A stretch of DNA of 15,604 nucleotides from Clostridia bacterium (lineage in GTDB: Bacteria > Bacillota > Clostridia > Lachnospirales > WQUN01): assembly GCA_025997155.1 (NCBI GenBank), contig BNUF01000047.1:1-15604 (forward strand), written 5' to 3'. Each line of letters starts with the position of its first letter. Position 1 is the stretch's first letter. Shown one piece after another: positions 1-7,316 of the stretch. Position numbers and translations under genes: made by a program. Below the pieces are notes generated by a model, which worked only from the letters and a program-made list of their open reading frames with translations, had not been told where the DNA came from and searched no databases.

Positions 1-1
1 C

Positions 2-622
2 GGTGAAAGGGGCGAATTGGTTTATGAGGGCGGAGCGGCACCAACAGAGTTTGTGGACATATCCGTTAAGTCAAACACAAAATATTATTACTCCGTTTTC
101 AAACTTACCGCCTCGAAAGATGGCGGCGCGGCGGTGGAAACGCCGATGACGTTTGACAAAGGCACGGAGGGCGGCAACACGGGCGAAGTGACAACGGGCG
201 AGATTCGTGGCTCGGAGCTCGAGGGCAAGAAGGGCTATTTGCTGATGACGGTGGACAACCCGCAAATGTCGGTAAATGGCGTTATAACAGAGATTGACCC
301 CGGACGCGGCACCGCGCCGAAGAACGTGGACGGTCGGGTGCTTATGCCGATACGCGCCGCCATTGAGGCTATGGGCGGCACAGCGGCTTGGGCGGACGCG
401 GAGAAGAAAATAAGCCTATCGTGCGGAAGCAACGCCATTGAAATGCGGCTTGGACAGCGCGTATTCATCGTAAACGGCGCGGACAAAGAGCTTGACGTGC
501 CGCCGCAGATTATCAATGACCGAACGATGTTGCCGATACGGTTTGTCGCGGAAAATATCGGCTGTGAAATCGCTTGGGTTGGCGCGACAAAGCAAGTTAT
601 CGTCGTTTATTTTCAAAACTAA
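2..622 (+). CDS. Secreted/cell-surface protein with copper-amine-oxidase-type stalk domain (5' end outside window)
   Basis: The frame is open to the first base of the window, so the N-terminus is missing. TTG at 17 is only the first start-like codon and is probably internal. The visible start (VYEGG...KYYYSVFKLTA) resembles the end of an Fn3-like beta domain. The last ~125 residues form a stalk domain of the 'copper amine oxidase N-terminal' family: two repeats with the signatures IDPGRGT, MPIRAAIEAMGG and NDRTMLPIRFVAENIG. In Bacillota such domains end exported or wall-associated proteins and usually have no oxidase activity. The next gene starts 19 bases downstream and ends in a clearly related domain, so the two are tandem relatives and probably co-transcribed. 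The role is otherwise unknown, and no catalytic part is visible in this fragment. Confidence 0.85.
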   Translation, partial: GERGELVYEGGAAPTEFVDISVKSNTKYYYSVFKLTASKDGGAAVETPMTFDKGTEGGNTGEVTTGEIRGSELEGKKGYLLMTVDNPQMSVNGVITEIDPGRGTAPKNVDGRVLMPIRAAIEAMGGTAAWADAEKKISLSCGSNAIEMRLGQRVFIVNGADKELDVPPQIINDRTMLPIRFVAENIGCEIAWVGATKQVIVVYFQN

Positions 623-641
623 ATAAGGGGGATTTGAGGTT

Positions 642-2678
642 ATGAAAAGTTTTACGCGCAAGATTTTAGCGGTCGCAATCGCGATTGTGACTTTGCTTTC
701 GGCGGCGGTTGCCGCACCGATAACCACGCAGGCGGCTTTTTCCGTGCGGAGCAGTGCGCCGGATTATGGAACATATAACAACGGAAATCCGTATCCGTAC
801 AGCAACGGTAACTGCACATGGTACGCTTGGGGGCGGATTCGCGAAATTTTTGGCGTCAGTCTGCCTAATATGGGCGATGCGAAAAGTTGGTACGACTCTG
901 CAAATGGCAAATATGCGCGTGGCAACGAACCACGAATTGGTGCGATTGCCTGTTGGGGCGGCACATACGGACACGTCTCTATAGTTGAAAAAATAGAAAA
1001 CGGTGTTGTGTATACGTCACAGTCAGATTGGAGCGGTCCCGCGTTCACATACGGCAAAAAGTTCCAAGACAACTGGGCGGGTAATATTGACGGATTAGGA
1101 TATGTAACATTGAATTTTCGAGGATACGTTTACGTTGGCAATACTACGCCCAGTTACGCCACCAAAGCCGATAACATCGGCGACAGCTTTAACGCGCTCA
1201 TTGTTCATAACGGCAACGCAAGTGGCAGCTTCTTAACAAACGACAACGGCACGGCAAAGTTTTTGCCCGAAAAGCGCGATAAATCGCAAATTATGCAGTT
1301 CAAACGTCAAAGCGACGGAAGCTACACGGTTACAGCAATGTCTGACGGAAAGGCGTTAGACGTTCAGGATAACAAGCAGGAATCACGCGTGTATTTTTAT
1401 CCGCTTCACGGCAGGGAGAACCAGCGTTATTTTATAGAGAAGCACCCCGACGGCAAATATTTTATGTTCGGGACGCTTAGCCCGTACAATTCCGTCTTGG
1501 ATATGGCGGGAGGTCAAGGGAAATTCTCGGACGGCGCACAAATTTGGACGTATTCCCGCAATGATTCGGGCGCACAGTGGGTAGAAATTCGCAAAATTGA
1601 CGACTTGAACGCCTACCTCAACCCGCCCTCGACACTCGCGTCTATCTCAATCGCAACGCCGCCGACAAAAACGACATATACGGTCGACGATACGTTAGAT
1701 ACGGCGGGGCTTACCGTAACCGCGAAATACAGCGATAACTCGGCGAAGTCTGTGGGCGATTTCACTTGCTCCCCGACAACATTTGGCACGGCGGGAACGC
1801 AAACTGTGACAGTTACTTTTGAGGGCAAGAGCGCGACATTTGCCGTTGTAGTTTCCGAAGCAGCAAAAGACAACGACAACTCGACGGCGGGCTTGCTGAA
1901 CGGCATTACGTTGACCGCCACCATAACTGACATCGGCGTAAAATTCGACTGGTCGCCGAACAACAACGCTCACGGCTACAGAATTTACCGCTCAAAAACA
2001 TCGGGCGTGGAGGGTATTTCCATAACGGATTTCCCGATTACCGCAAAAGACGGCTTTTATGCGGGACAGTATGTAGACGTGAACGTCGAGCGTGACACGC
2101 GGTATTATTACACGATACGCGCTGTGGAAGCGGAGGCGGGTTTCGATATAGCAACGGTTGAAATTATCCCCGAACGGCTCGGCGCGTCAAGCGAGGAATT
2201 GACAGTTACAACAAGCGTGATAGCCAATCCCGAAACGCCGACCGAACCCGACAAACCGACGAACAGCGAACCGACGAAGCATTTTATGCTTATGACAATA
2301 GACTCTCCGCAGATGTTGGTGGATGATGACGTGAAAGAAATTGACCCCGGCAGAGGAACGTCGCCGATTATCAAAGACGGCAGAACGCTTACGCCGATTC
2401 GCGCCATTATTGAAAATATGGACGGAAGCGCGGAGTGGTCGGCGGCTGATTCAAAAATCACGCTGAACGCAAGTGGGAACACACTCGAAATGTGGGTGGG
2501 CAATAAACGGCTGACGCTGAATGGCGCGGAGTTGGAGATGGACATCGCCCCCGCTATTATAAACGAAAGGACAATGTTGCCCCTGCGGTTCGTTTCGGAT
2601 AATGTAGGGTGTCAAATCGCTTGGATTGGTAGTAGTCGGCAAATTGTAATCGTGTATTATGCTGTGGGAAAACTATAA
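642..2678 (+). CDS. Exported CHAP-domain cell-wall amidase/endopeptidase with ricin-like, Ig-like, Fn3-like and stalk domains
   Basis: A protein of 678 aa. The ATG follows a purine-rich GGGGGATTTGAGG stretch. Residues 1-31 are a signal peptide: K/R-rich start, hydrophobic core, probable cut after TTQA. Residues ~50-165 form a CHAP domain with the catalytic Cys in NGNCTWYAWGR (C58) and the His in YGHVSIVE (H111); such domains cleave peptidoglycan peptides or amide bonds. Residues ~180-315 look like a ricin/beta-trefoil region (KALDVQDN, YNSVLDMAGG, GAQW). Residues ~325-405 are a bacterial Ig-like repeat (YTVDDTLDTAGLTVTAKYSD). Residues ~417-525 are Fn3-like, ending in RYYYTIRAVEAEAG. Residues ~545-678 are a stalk domain like that of the preceding gene. 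A Pro/Thr/Glu-rich linker precedes the stalk. The likely role is wall remodelling or lysis outside the cell. The CHAP call is firm; the ricin-like and Fn3-like calls are weaker. Confidence 0.92.
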   Translation: MKSFTRKILAVAIAIVTLLSAAVAAPITTQAAFSVRSSAPDYGTYNNGNPYPYSNGNCTWYAWGRIREIFGVSLPNMGDAKSWYDSANGKYARGNEPRIGAIACWGGTYGHVSIVEKIENGVVYTSQSDWSGPAFTYGKKFQDNWAGNIDGLGYVTLNFRGYVYVGNTTPSYATKADNIGDSFNALIVHNGNASGSFLTNDNGTAKFLPEKRDKSQIMQFKRQSDGSYTVTAMSDGKALDVQDNKQESRVYFYPLHGRENQRYFIEKHPDGKYFMFGTLSPYNSVLDMAGGQGKFSDGAQIWTYSRNDSGAQWVEIRKIDDLNAYLNPPSTLASISIATPPTKTTYTVDDTLDTAGLTVTAKYSDNSAKSVGDFTCSPTTFGTAGTQTVTVTFEGKSATFAVVVSEAAKDNDNSTAGLLNGITLTATITDIGVKFDWSPNNNAHGYRIYRSKTSGVEGISITDFPITAKDGFYAGQYVDVNVERDTRYYYTIRAVEAEAGFDIATVEIIPERLGASSEELTVTTSVIANPETPTEPDKPTNSEPTKHFMLMTIDSPQMLVDDDVKEIDPGRGTSPIIKDGRTLTPIRAIIENMDGSAEWSAADSKITLNASGNTLEMWVGNKRLTLNGAELEMDIAPAIINERTMLPLRFVSDNVGCQIAWIGSSRQIVIVYYAVGKL

Positions 2679-2690
2679 ACTTGAATAAAT

Positions 2691-2722
2691 AATCGCGGTC
2701 TCGGTTGAGGGTGCGATTTTTT
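2691..2722 (+). terminator. Probable intrinsic terminator after the CHAP gene
   Basis: AATCGC (2691-2696) pairs with GCGATT (2713-2718) and is followed by a run of six T (2717-2722). The stem is short and the loop is 16 nt, so efficiency is uncertain. The position just after the CHAP gene stop is right. Confidence 0.5.
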
Positions 2723-2850
2723 ATTGCCTTCACAGATGATATTTTGCACGAAATCGTAGATTAACTGAGAATTTTAATAATTTTAATAAGAATGTTGAAA
2801 AAGGGGTTGACAAAACTCGTCCGACAATCTCCACCATTACTACTAAAGGC

Positions 2851-3153
2851 TTGCCGGACGTTTATTTCACAGGCACAATAAAAAACCTAAAATCTGGCAG
2901 CAATCCAAACGACGCCAGCGGCATGTCTTCAATAAGCGAGTTCTTGCTTACGCTTTCGGACGGACGCGAGTATGACGTAAACATTCTGATAAGTGAAAAC
3001 TCCGGATATATTGCGGTTTTAGTAACCCGCTACGGCGCGCAATTTTTGTATATAGACGGGGGCGACAGCAAGATTGATCCGATGATTTCTCAATGGGCGA
3101 AAAGTGTAATGGGCGATAGATATAACGACTTAGAGGTTGTTTTTATACATTAG
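2851..3153 (+). CDS. Hypothetical 100-aa protein, start uncertain, possibly a gene remnant
   Basis: The first start-like codon is TTG at 2851, with no good Shine-Dalgarno before it. The frame is open from 2740 (after TGA at 2737), and the upstream codons (…TRPTISTITTKG) read like coding sequence, so this may be the 3' end of a longer gene whose front was lost. An AAGGGG motif at 2801-2806 is not followed by an in-frame ATG, GTG or TTG at normal spacing. The product starts PDVYFTGTIKN and is beta-rich in appearance, with no signal peptide or motif I can name. The A+T-rich upstream DNA (AATTTTAATAATTTTAATAA near 2770-2789) differs from the flanking genes. I do not recognise the family. Confidence 0.45.
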   Translation: MPDVYFTGTIKNLKSGSNPNDASGMSSISEFLLTLSDGREYDVNILISENSGYIAVLVTRYGAQFLYIDGGDSKIDPMISQWAKSVMGDRYNDLEVVFIH

Positions 3154-3161
3154 TGCGCCTC

Positions 3162-3193
3162 GTGGTTTTGGGATTTATTTATATAAAAACCAC
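3162..3193. repeat. Inverted repeat GTGGTTTT/AAAACCAC
   Basis: GTGGTTTT (3162-3169) is perfectly complementary to AAAACCAC (3186-3193) with a 16-nt A+T-rich spacer. It begins nine bases after the stop of the 100-aa frame. There is no T-run on the plus strand, so it is a weak terminator candidate at best. Confidence 0.4.
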
Positions 3194-3285
3194 AACACCC
3201 CTGTTATTCCCTCTCTTAATCACGTTTCTACTACTGTTAGTTGTTGTCCAATCGTTGACTTAAAGTGCAATATCTTTTCTTATTC

Positions 3286-3314
3286 TTGACAATTTTCTGA
3301 TATAATTATATTGT
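3286..3314 (+). promoter_or_regulatory. Sigma-A-type promoter for the MT-A70/VirD4-like operon
   Basis: A perfect TTGACA lies at 3286-3291. Downstream are an extended -10 (TGATATAAT, 3298-3306), TATATT (3307-3312, 15-nt spacer) and TATTGT (3309-3314, 17-nt spacer). The exact -10 is ambiguous, but the cluster lies 35-60 bases before the methyltransferase ATG and nothing comparable is nearer. Confidence 0.65.
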
Positions 3315-3348
3315 GTGGCAATATCGCACAAATATAAGGAGAAAAGTC

Positions 3349-3939
3349 ATGTTAATAGACAACAATACTGAAACACGTCAAACGAAAAAATATCGAACAA
3401 TACTGGCGGATCCGCCGTGGGACATTGAGCAAAAAGGCGCTCGCGGAGCCATAAAACACTATAATCTAATGCCTTTGGAGTGCATCAAAGCTATGCCGGT
3501 GGCGGATTTATGCGAAGAAAACGCCCATTGCTGGCTTTGGGTGACAAACGCCACGCTTGAACACGGTTTCGATGTTTTGCGAGCCTGGGGCTTTACGCCG
3601 CGCAGCGTCTTCACCTGGATCAAACCAAAACTCGGGCTTGGAGTTTACCTTCGAAACGCCACCGAACACGTCCTGTTCGGCACTAAAGGCAAAGCCCCTA
3701 TTTTGTGCCACGCCCAGATGAACTGGGGATTCTTCCCGTATCAAGGACACAGCTACAAACCCGAAGAGTTGCATAAAATTATCGAACGTTGTTCTTCCGG
3801 GCCGTATCTTGAGCTTTTCGCCAGAAGGCATATGCCGGGCTGGGACGTTTGGGGAAACGAGATTGATAGCGACGTTGTTATCAAAGGATACCCTGTTCCG
3901 CATTATTCCGACAAATCTAATGAAAGCGAGGTGGTATGA
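3349..3939 (+). CDS. MT-A70 family adenine-N6 methyltransferase
   Basis: A protein of 196 aa. I chose the ATG at 3349 over an upstream GTG at 3313 because AAGGAG (3336-3341) sits 7 nt before it. The DPPW catalytic motif is at residues 21-24 (ILADPPWDIEQKG), and the C-terminal core (RNATEHVLFGTKG, KPEELHKIIE, LELFARR, GWDVWGNE) is typical of the MT-A70/Ime4-like fold. The family transfers a methyl group from S-adenosylmethionine to N6 of adenine. Mobile-element members probably modify DNA and may protect the element from restriction, but target and sequence specificity cannot be read here. The stop overlaps the next ATG (ATGA, 3936-3939), so translation is likely coupled to the VirD4-like ATPase. 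No companion restriction enzyme is visible, so it is probably an orphan methylase. Confidence 0.93.
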   Translation: MLIDNNTETRQTKKYRTILADPPWDIEQKGARGAIKHYNLMPLECIKAMPVADLCEENAHCWLWVTNATLEHGFDVLRAWGFTPRSVFTWIKPKLGLGVYLRNATEHVLFGTKGKAPILCHAQMNWGFFPYQGHSYKPEELHKIIERCSSGPYLELFARRHMPGWDVWGNEIDSDVVIKGYPVPHYSDKSNESEVV

Positions 3940-6092
3940 AGCGCGAATCGTCTAAGCTGATTTGGCAGGAATTGCGTTGGCCGCGCCCGTTCCAACCTGC
4001 CGATGTAGTGGAACTTCTATCGCATTTGGCGGTGCTGTCTCCACGAAAGCAGATTGTTTGGGAAGCGCGCGGCTCCGGCGGCAAAGTTAGGTATTTTATT
4101 GCGACCGGACGGCGCTATATGAAGCCGCTCAAAGCAATGTTTCTGGCGCACGGTCAAATTGAGTTTTCCGAAGCGGCGGAATCAGACCGACCGGAAGTAA
4201 ACTTCGCCAAGCAACTCAAAATAACCAAATCTATCTTGTCGCTTAAAACAGACAACACGCTGTCCGTCCTCAAAACCGCGTTGGCGGCGCTGGCGGACAC
4301 CGCTACGGACGAAACGCTGACAGTCCAAATAGTGCTTGGCGAGTCTATAACGCCTTCGCCCGCGCCGGACAAAGCCACCGACCCTCACGCCACCCTGCTT
4401 GACGCCGTTTGCGGCAAGGTCGGCGCGGCTTCCAGAGAAAGCTTGGCGTCGATCAAAGGCAAAGCCGCGCAGAGAGGCTTTTATTCTGTAATTCGTATCG
4501 GCGCGTCCGCCAATACTCGCAATCGCTCCGACTATCTGCTTCTTGGCTTGCAGAGTGCCTTTCGGCAGCTTGAGACTGCCGGTGTGCGGCTGATCTTTAA
4601 CGAGACGGATTGTGAGACTCTAAATGAAGCCAAAATACCTTGGTTTCTAACGCTTAAACTGTCAATAGCCGAGCTTGCGGGTTTTGTTCTTCTGCCCTGC
4701 TCCGATGCGGTTCTGGCAGGGATTGACGGCTTGCACCCCAAGCTGCTGCGTCCGCCCGCTTGGTTGAATATGTTGAATAACACAACTGAACGCGCTTTCG
4801 CGAAAACCCTGGACACAGCCCCTAAAACCTTGAGTATCCCAATAAAAGACTCTTTGGAGCATACAATCGTTTTAGGACCGACAGGAAGCGGCAAATCCAC
4901 GCTTATGCTGAACCTAATAATGGCGGATATACAGGCGGGGCGCGGTGTTTTGGTTATTGACCCCAAAGCCGATCTTGTGAACGACATACTGGCGCGGGTT
5001 CCGGAGGCACGGACAGATGATGTGGTTGTGGTAGACCCGTCTGACGCTTGCCCTGTAGGAATAAACCCGTTTACTTTTAACAATCAAGCCGCTCCCAGCC
5101 TTATATCCGATACTATTTTATCAGTTTTTCAACAAATATACAAGGATTCTTGGGGAGTTTACTCACAAGATGTGCTTTCCGCTGCTCTTTTGACGCTGGC
5201 GCAGACCCAAAACGCCACGCTATTACAACTTTCCACTTTACTGACAAATGAGAGTTTTCGCAAAAGTGTTGTTGGCCAAATCAAGGACAAACAAGGCTTG
5301 GAGCCGTTTTGGGCGGGTTTTGAGGCTATGAGCCCCGCTGAACAGAGGCGAAATACAGCCCCTGTATTGAACAAATTGCGGCAGTTCACGTTGCGTCCGG
5401 CGCTTCGTAATGTTTTAGGGCAAGCGAAACCAAAGTTTACACTTTCGGACTTGTTCGAGAAGAATAAAATCGTGCTTGTGCCGCTTAACAAAGGGCTTAT
5501 AGGCGCGGAAGCCGCCAAGCTGCTCGGTTCCCTGATTGTCGGGTTGACGTGGACGCTGGCTTTATCCCGTGCCAACACTCCCGCCGAAAAGCGCCGTCCC
5601 GTAAGCGTATTTATTGACGAATTGCAGGACTATCTTGCCTTACCCACAGATTTTGCCGACGCTCTGGCACAGGCGCGAGGGCTGGGCGTGGGCTTTACTG
5701 TCGCCCACCAATACCGTTCACAGCTTACTCCTGCCATAAAAGCCGCCATTGACGCCAACGCCCGCAACAAGATTGTATTTAACCTTAGTAGCACCGACGC
5801 CAAAGAAGTTGAAGCAATGTCGCCCGAACTCGAAACCGCCGACTTTATGGCTTTGCCGCGCCATCACATCTACGCCAATTTACAGCATAACGGCAAAAGC
5901 ACCGGCTGGATAAGCGGGCAAACCTTGCCCGCGCCCTCGGCGCTTCGCTTACCCGTGGAACTGAAAGCCGCAAGCGCGGAACGTTACGGACAAGAACCCA
6001 TAAACGCAGAATCTGCAATACCAACACAACTAACACCAGACCGTCCGGCACCGCCATTTCCGTCCCCCATCGGAAGGAAGAAAATAAATTAG
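3936..6092 (+). CDS. VirD4/TraG-like (HerA-superfamily) DNA-transfer ATPase
   Basis: A protein of 718 aa. Walker A is GPTGSGKST at residues 314-322. VLVIDPKAD (~338-346) lies just after it as in VirD4/TraG-type ATPases, and the Walker B region is VSVFIDELQDYL (~556-567), followed by ARGLGVGFTVAHQY, the usual sensor segment. I see no convincing N-terminal membrane pair, unlike classical coupling proteins, so it may be soluble or membrane-recruited. Residues 1-300 carry no motif I can name. The role inferred from the family is ATP-driven handling or pumping of element DNA during transfer or segregation. It starts inside the methyltransferase stop (ATGA) and is followed after 139 nt by the replication-relaxation gene; the three form one directional module. 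Part of the ~6000-6090 tail is Pro-rich. Confidence 0.88.
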   Translation: MKRESSKLIWQELRWPRPFQPADVVELLSHLAVLSPRKQIVWEARGSGGKVRYFIATGRRYMKPLKAMFLAHGQIEFSEAAESDRPEVNFAKQLKITKSILSLKTDNTLSVLKTALAALADTATDETLTVQIVLGESITPSPAPDKATDPHATLLDAVCGKVGAASRESLASIKGKAAQRGFYSVIRIGASANTRNRSDYLLLGLQSAFRQLETAGVRLIFNETDCETLNEAKIPWFLTLKLSIAELAGFVLLPCSDAVLAGIDGLHPKLLRPPAWLNMLNNTTERAFAKTLDTAPKTLSIPIKDSLEHTIVLGPTGSGKSTLMLNLIMADIQAGRGVLVIDPKADLVNDILARVPEARTDDVVVVDPSDACPVGINPFTFNNQAAPSLISDTILSVFQQIYKDSWGVYSQDVLSAALLTLAQTQNATLLQLSTLLTNESFRKSVVGQIKDKQGLEPFWAGFEAMSPAEQRRNTAPVLNKLRQFTLRPALRNVLGQAKPKFTLSDLFEKNKIVLVPLNKGLIGAEAAKLLGSLIVGLTWTLALSRANTPAEKRRPVSVFIDELQDYLALPTDFADALAQARGLGVGFTVAHQYRSQLTPAIKAAIDANARNKIVFNLSSTDAKEVEAMSPELETADFMALPRHHIYANLQHNGKSTGWISGQTLPAPSALRLPVELKAASAERYGQEPINAESAIPTQLTPDRPAPPFPSPIGRKKIN

Positions 6093-6191
6093 ACTTTAAC
6101 GTTTGGTCGCATCCTTTGACGATTCGGCTATCTTTTCGCGTTGTCTGAAACGCAGGAAAGACGGCGTATTTAAGCGGCACGGGATATGACT

Positions 6192-6209
6192 GGCACGCTT
6201 TCGCGTGCC
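6192..6209 (+). other. Perfect short hairpin upstream of the replication-relaxation gene
   Basis: GGCACGC (6192-6198), TTTC loop, GCGTGCC (6203-6209): a 7-bp perfect stem with a tetraloop. It lies 8 nt before AAAGGAA and 22 nt before the ATG at 6232. No T-run follows, so an mRNA processing or attenuation role is more likely than plain termination. The rest of the 139-nt gap holds nothing I can name. Confidence 0.5.
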
Positions 6210-6231
6210 TTCGCATTAAAGGAATTACACT

Positions 6232-7092
6232 ATGACAAAGAGAATATCTAAACGAAAATTAGGCGAGTACAACCGTGTTTTGAGTGAGCGCGACAAGGCG
6301 ATTCTGCGCTCACTAAAAGAGTGCCGTTTTCTCAAAACCGGCCAGGTACAGCGGTTGCACTTCGGCGACGCGGCGACGCCCTCGGCGGCTCTGCGGGCTG
6401 CTTCCCGCGCTCTCACGCGGCTGCAGCGCTTGGGGTTGATTCAATCGCTAAGACGGCGTATCGGCGGGGTTCGGGCGGGATCAAGCTCCTATGTCTGGAC
6501 GTTAAAAACAGCCGGTGCAGAGCTGCTCCGTTTGAACGCAGGAGAACCGCAGCCAAAACCCCGCAAGCGGGTTTTTGAGCCGACCCATATTTTCCTAAAG
6601 CATACTATAGGAATTGCCGAGCTTTACACACGTCTGCATACGACGACCAGCCTTGTAAAAGCCGAGCTTGAGCCGTCGTGCTGGCGGGGATACGCCACCC
6701 GGGGCGGCGAAAACATCACCGTAAGACCCGACCTGTACGCCGTAACCGCTTCTGACGGCTTTGAGGATCACTGGTTTTTTGAGATTGATCTGGACACTGA
6801 AGCCCCGTCCAGAATAATCCGAAAATGCGCGCTGTACGGCAGTTATTGCCTTGAAGGCAGCGAACAACGGCGTATCGGCGTATTTCCGCGCGTGGTGTGG
6901 GTTGTGCCTGATGAGAAACGGCGTGAGACGCTTTGGCGGCACATTTGCGAACATTTGAGCGAGTATACAGATTTGTTTGCGGTTATTACCTTTGACGGCT
7001 TGGATGAGCTGGTTTCCAGCGGAGCCGCTCCTGTAACAGACAGTAACAAAATTGAACATCCGTCTATGTCGGACAACCAAGAAAGGACTTGA
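6232..7092 (+). CDS. Replication-relaxation family winged-helix protein
   Basis: A protein of 286 aa; the ATG is preceded by AAAGGAA (6218-6224). The N-terminal ~95 residues (ERDKAILRSLKECRFLKTGQ, then AASRALTRLQRLGLIQSLRR, then SYVWTLKTAGAELL) form a winged helix with the spacing typical of the replication-relaxation family, found on plasmids and integrative elements of Gram-positive bacteria. The middle (KHTIGIAELYTRL, RPDLYAV, WFFEIDLDTE) looks like the family's C-terminal domain, which has an endonuclease-like acidic/beta pattern. It probably binds element DNA at an origin or transfer site; the family has little direct biochemistry. The C-terminus is Ser/Asn-rich. The stop TGA (7090-7092) lies 2 nt before the ATG of the next small gene (7095). 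Confidence 0.82.
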   Translation: MTKRISKRKLGEYNRVLSERDKAILRSLKECRFLKTGQVQRLHFGDAATPSAALRAASRALTRLQRLGLIQSLRRRIGGVRAGSSSYVWTLKTAGAELLRLNAGEPQPKPRKRVFEPTHIFLKHTIGIAELYTRLHTTTSLVKAELEPSCWRGYATRGGENITVRPDLYAVTASDGFEDHWFFEIDLDTEAPSRIIRKCALYGSYCLEGSEQRRIGVFPRVVWVVPDEKRRETLWRHICEHLSEYTDLFAVITFDGLDELVSSGAAPVTDSNKIEHPSMSDNQERT

Positions 7093-7094
7093 AT

Positions 7095-7316
7095 ATGAAA
7101 GATAAATCAATCAATAATCAGACGCTATACCGGGGACGCAAACCAACATCCGGCAATGTGCGCCTCCGCCCGGTATTTCGGGAAGAGCCGGATATAGAAA
7201 AATTGGGGAGAGCCATTATCGCATTTGCCACTACAAATATGGATTGCGAAATAAAAGGCATGCGGATAAAGAATGGTATAATAAAAGAAAGCATTATGTC
7301 AAAGGAGATGAGATGA
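7095..7316 (+). CDS. Small basic protein (73 aa) between the relaxation gene and the recombinase
   Basis: ATG 7095 is preceded by AAAGGA (7082-7087) with 7-nt spacing, and the stop TGA (7314-7316) overlaps the recombinase ATG (7313), so both ends fit a real, translationally coupled gene. The product is basic, with an N-terminal patch RGRKPTSGNVRLRP followed by a short helix-like stretch EDI/EKLGRAIIAFAT. I do not recognise the family. Being coupled to the integrase, it could be a recombination directionality factor or another DNA-binding helper; that is inference from position only. Confidence 0.7.
   Translation: MKDKSINNQTLYRGRKPTSGNVRLRPVFREEPDIEKLGRAIIAFATTNMDCEIKGMRIKNGIIKESIMSKEMR

Noticed and set aside
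4532..5083. 183-aa minus-strand frame inside the VirD4-like ATPase gene
   Set aside because: It lies opposite the Walker A region of a clear coding gene and has no domain or ribosome-site support.
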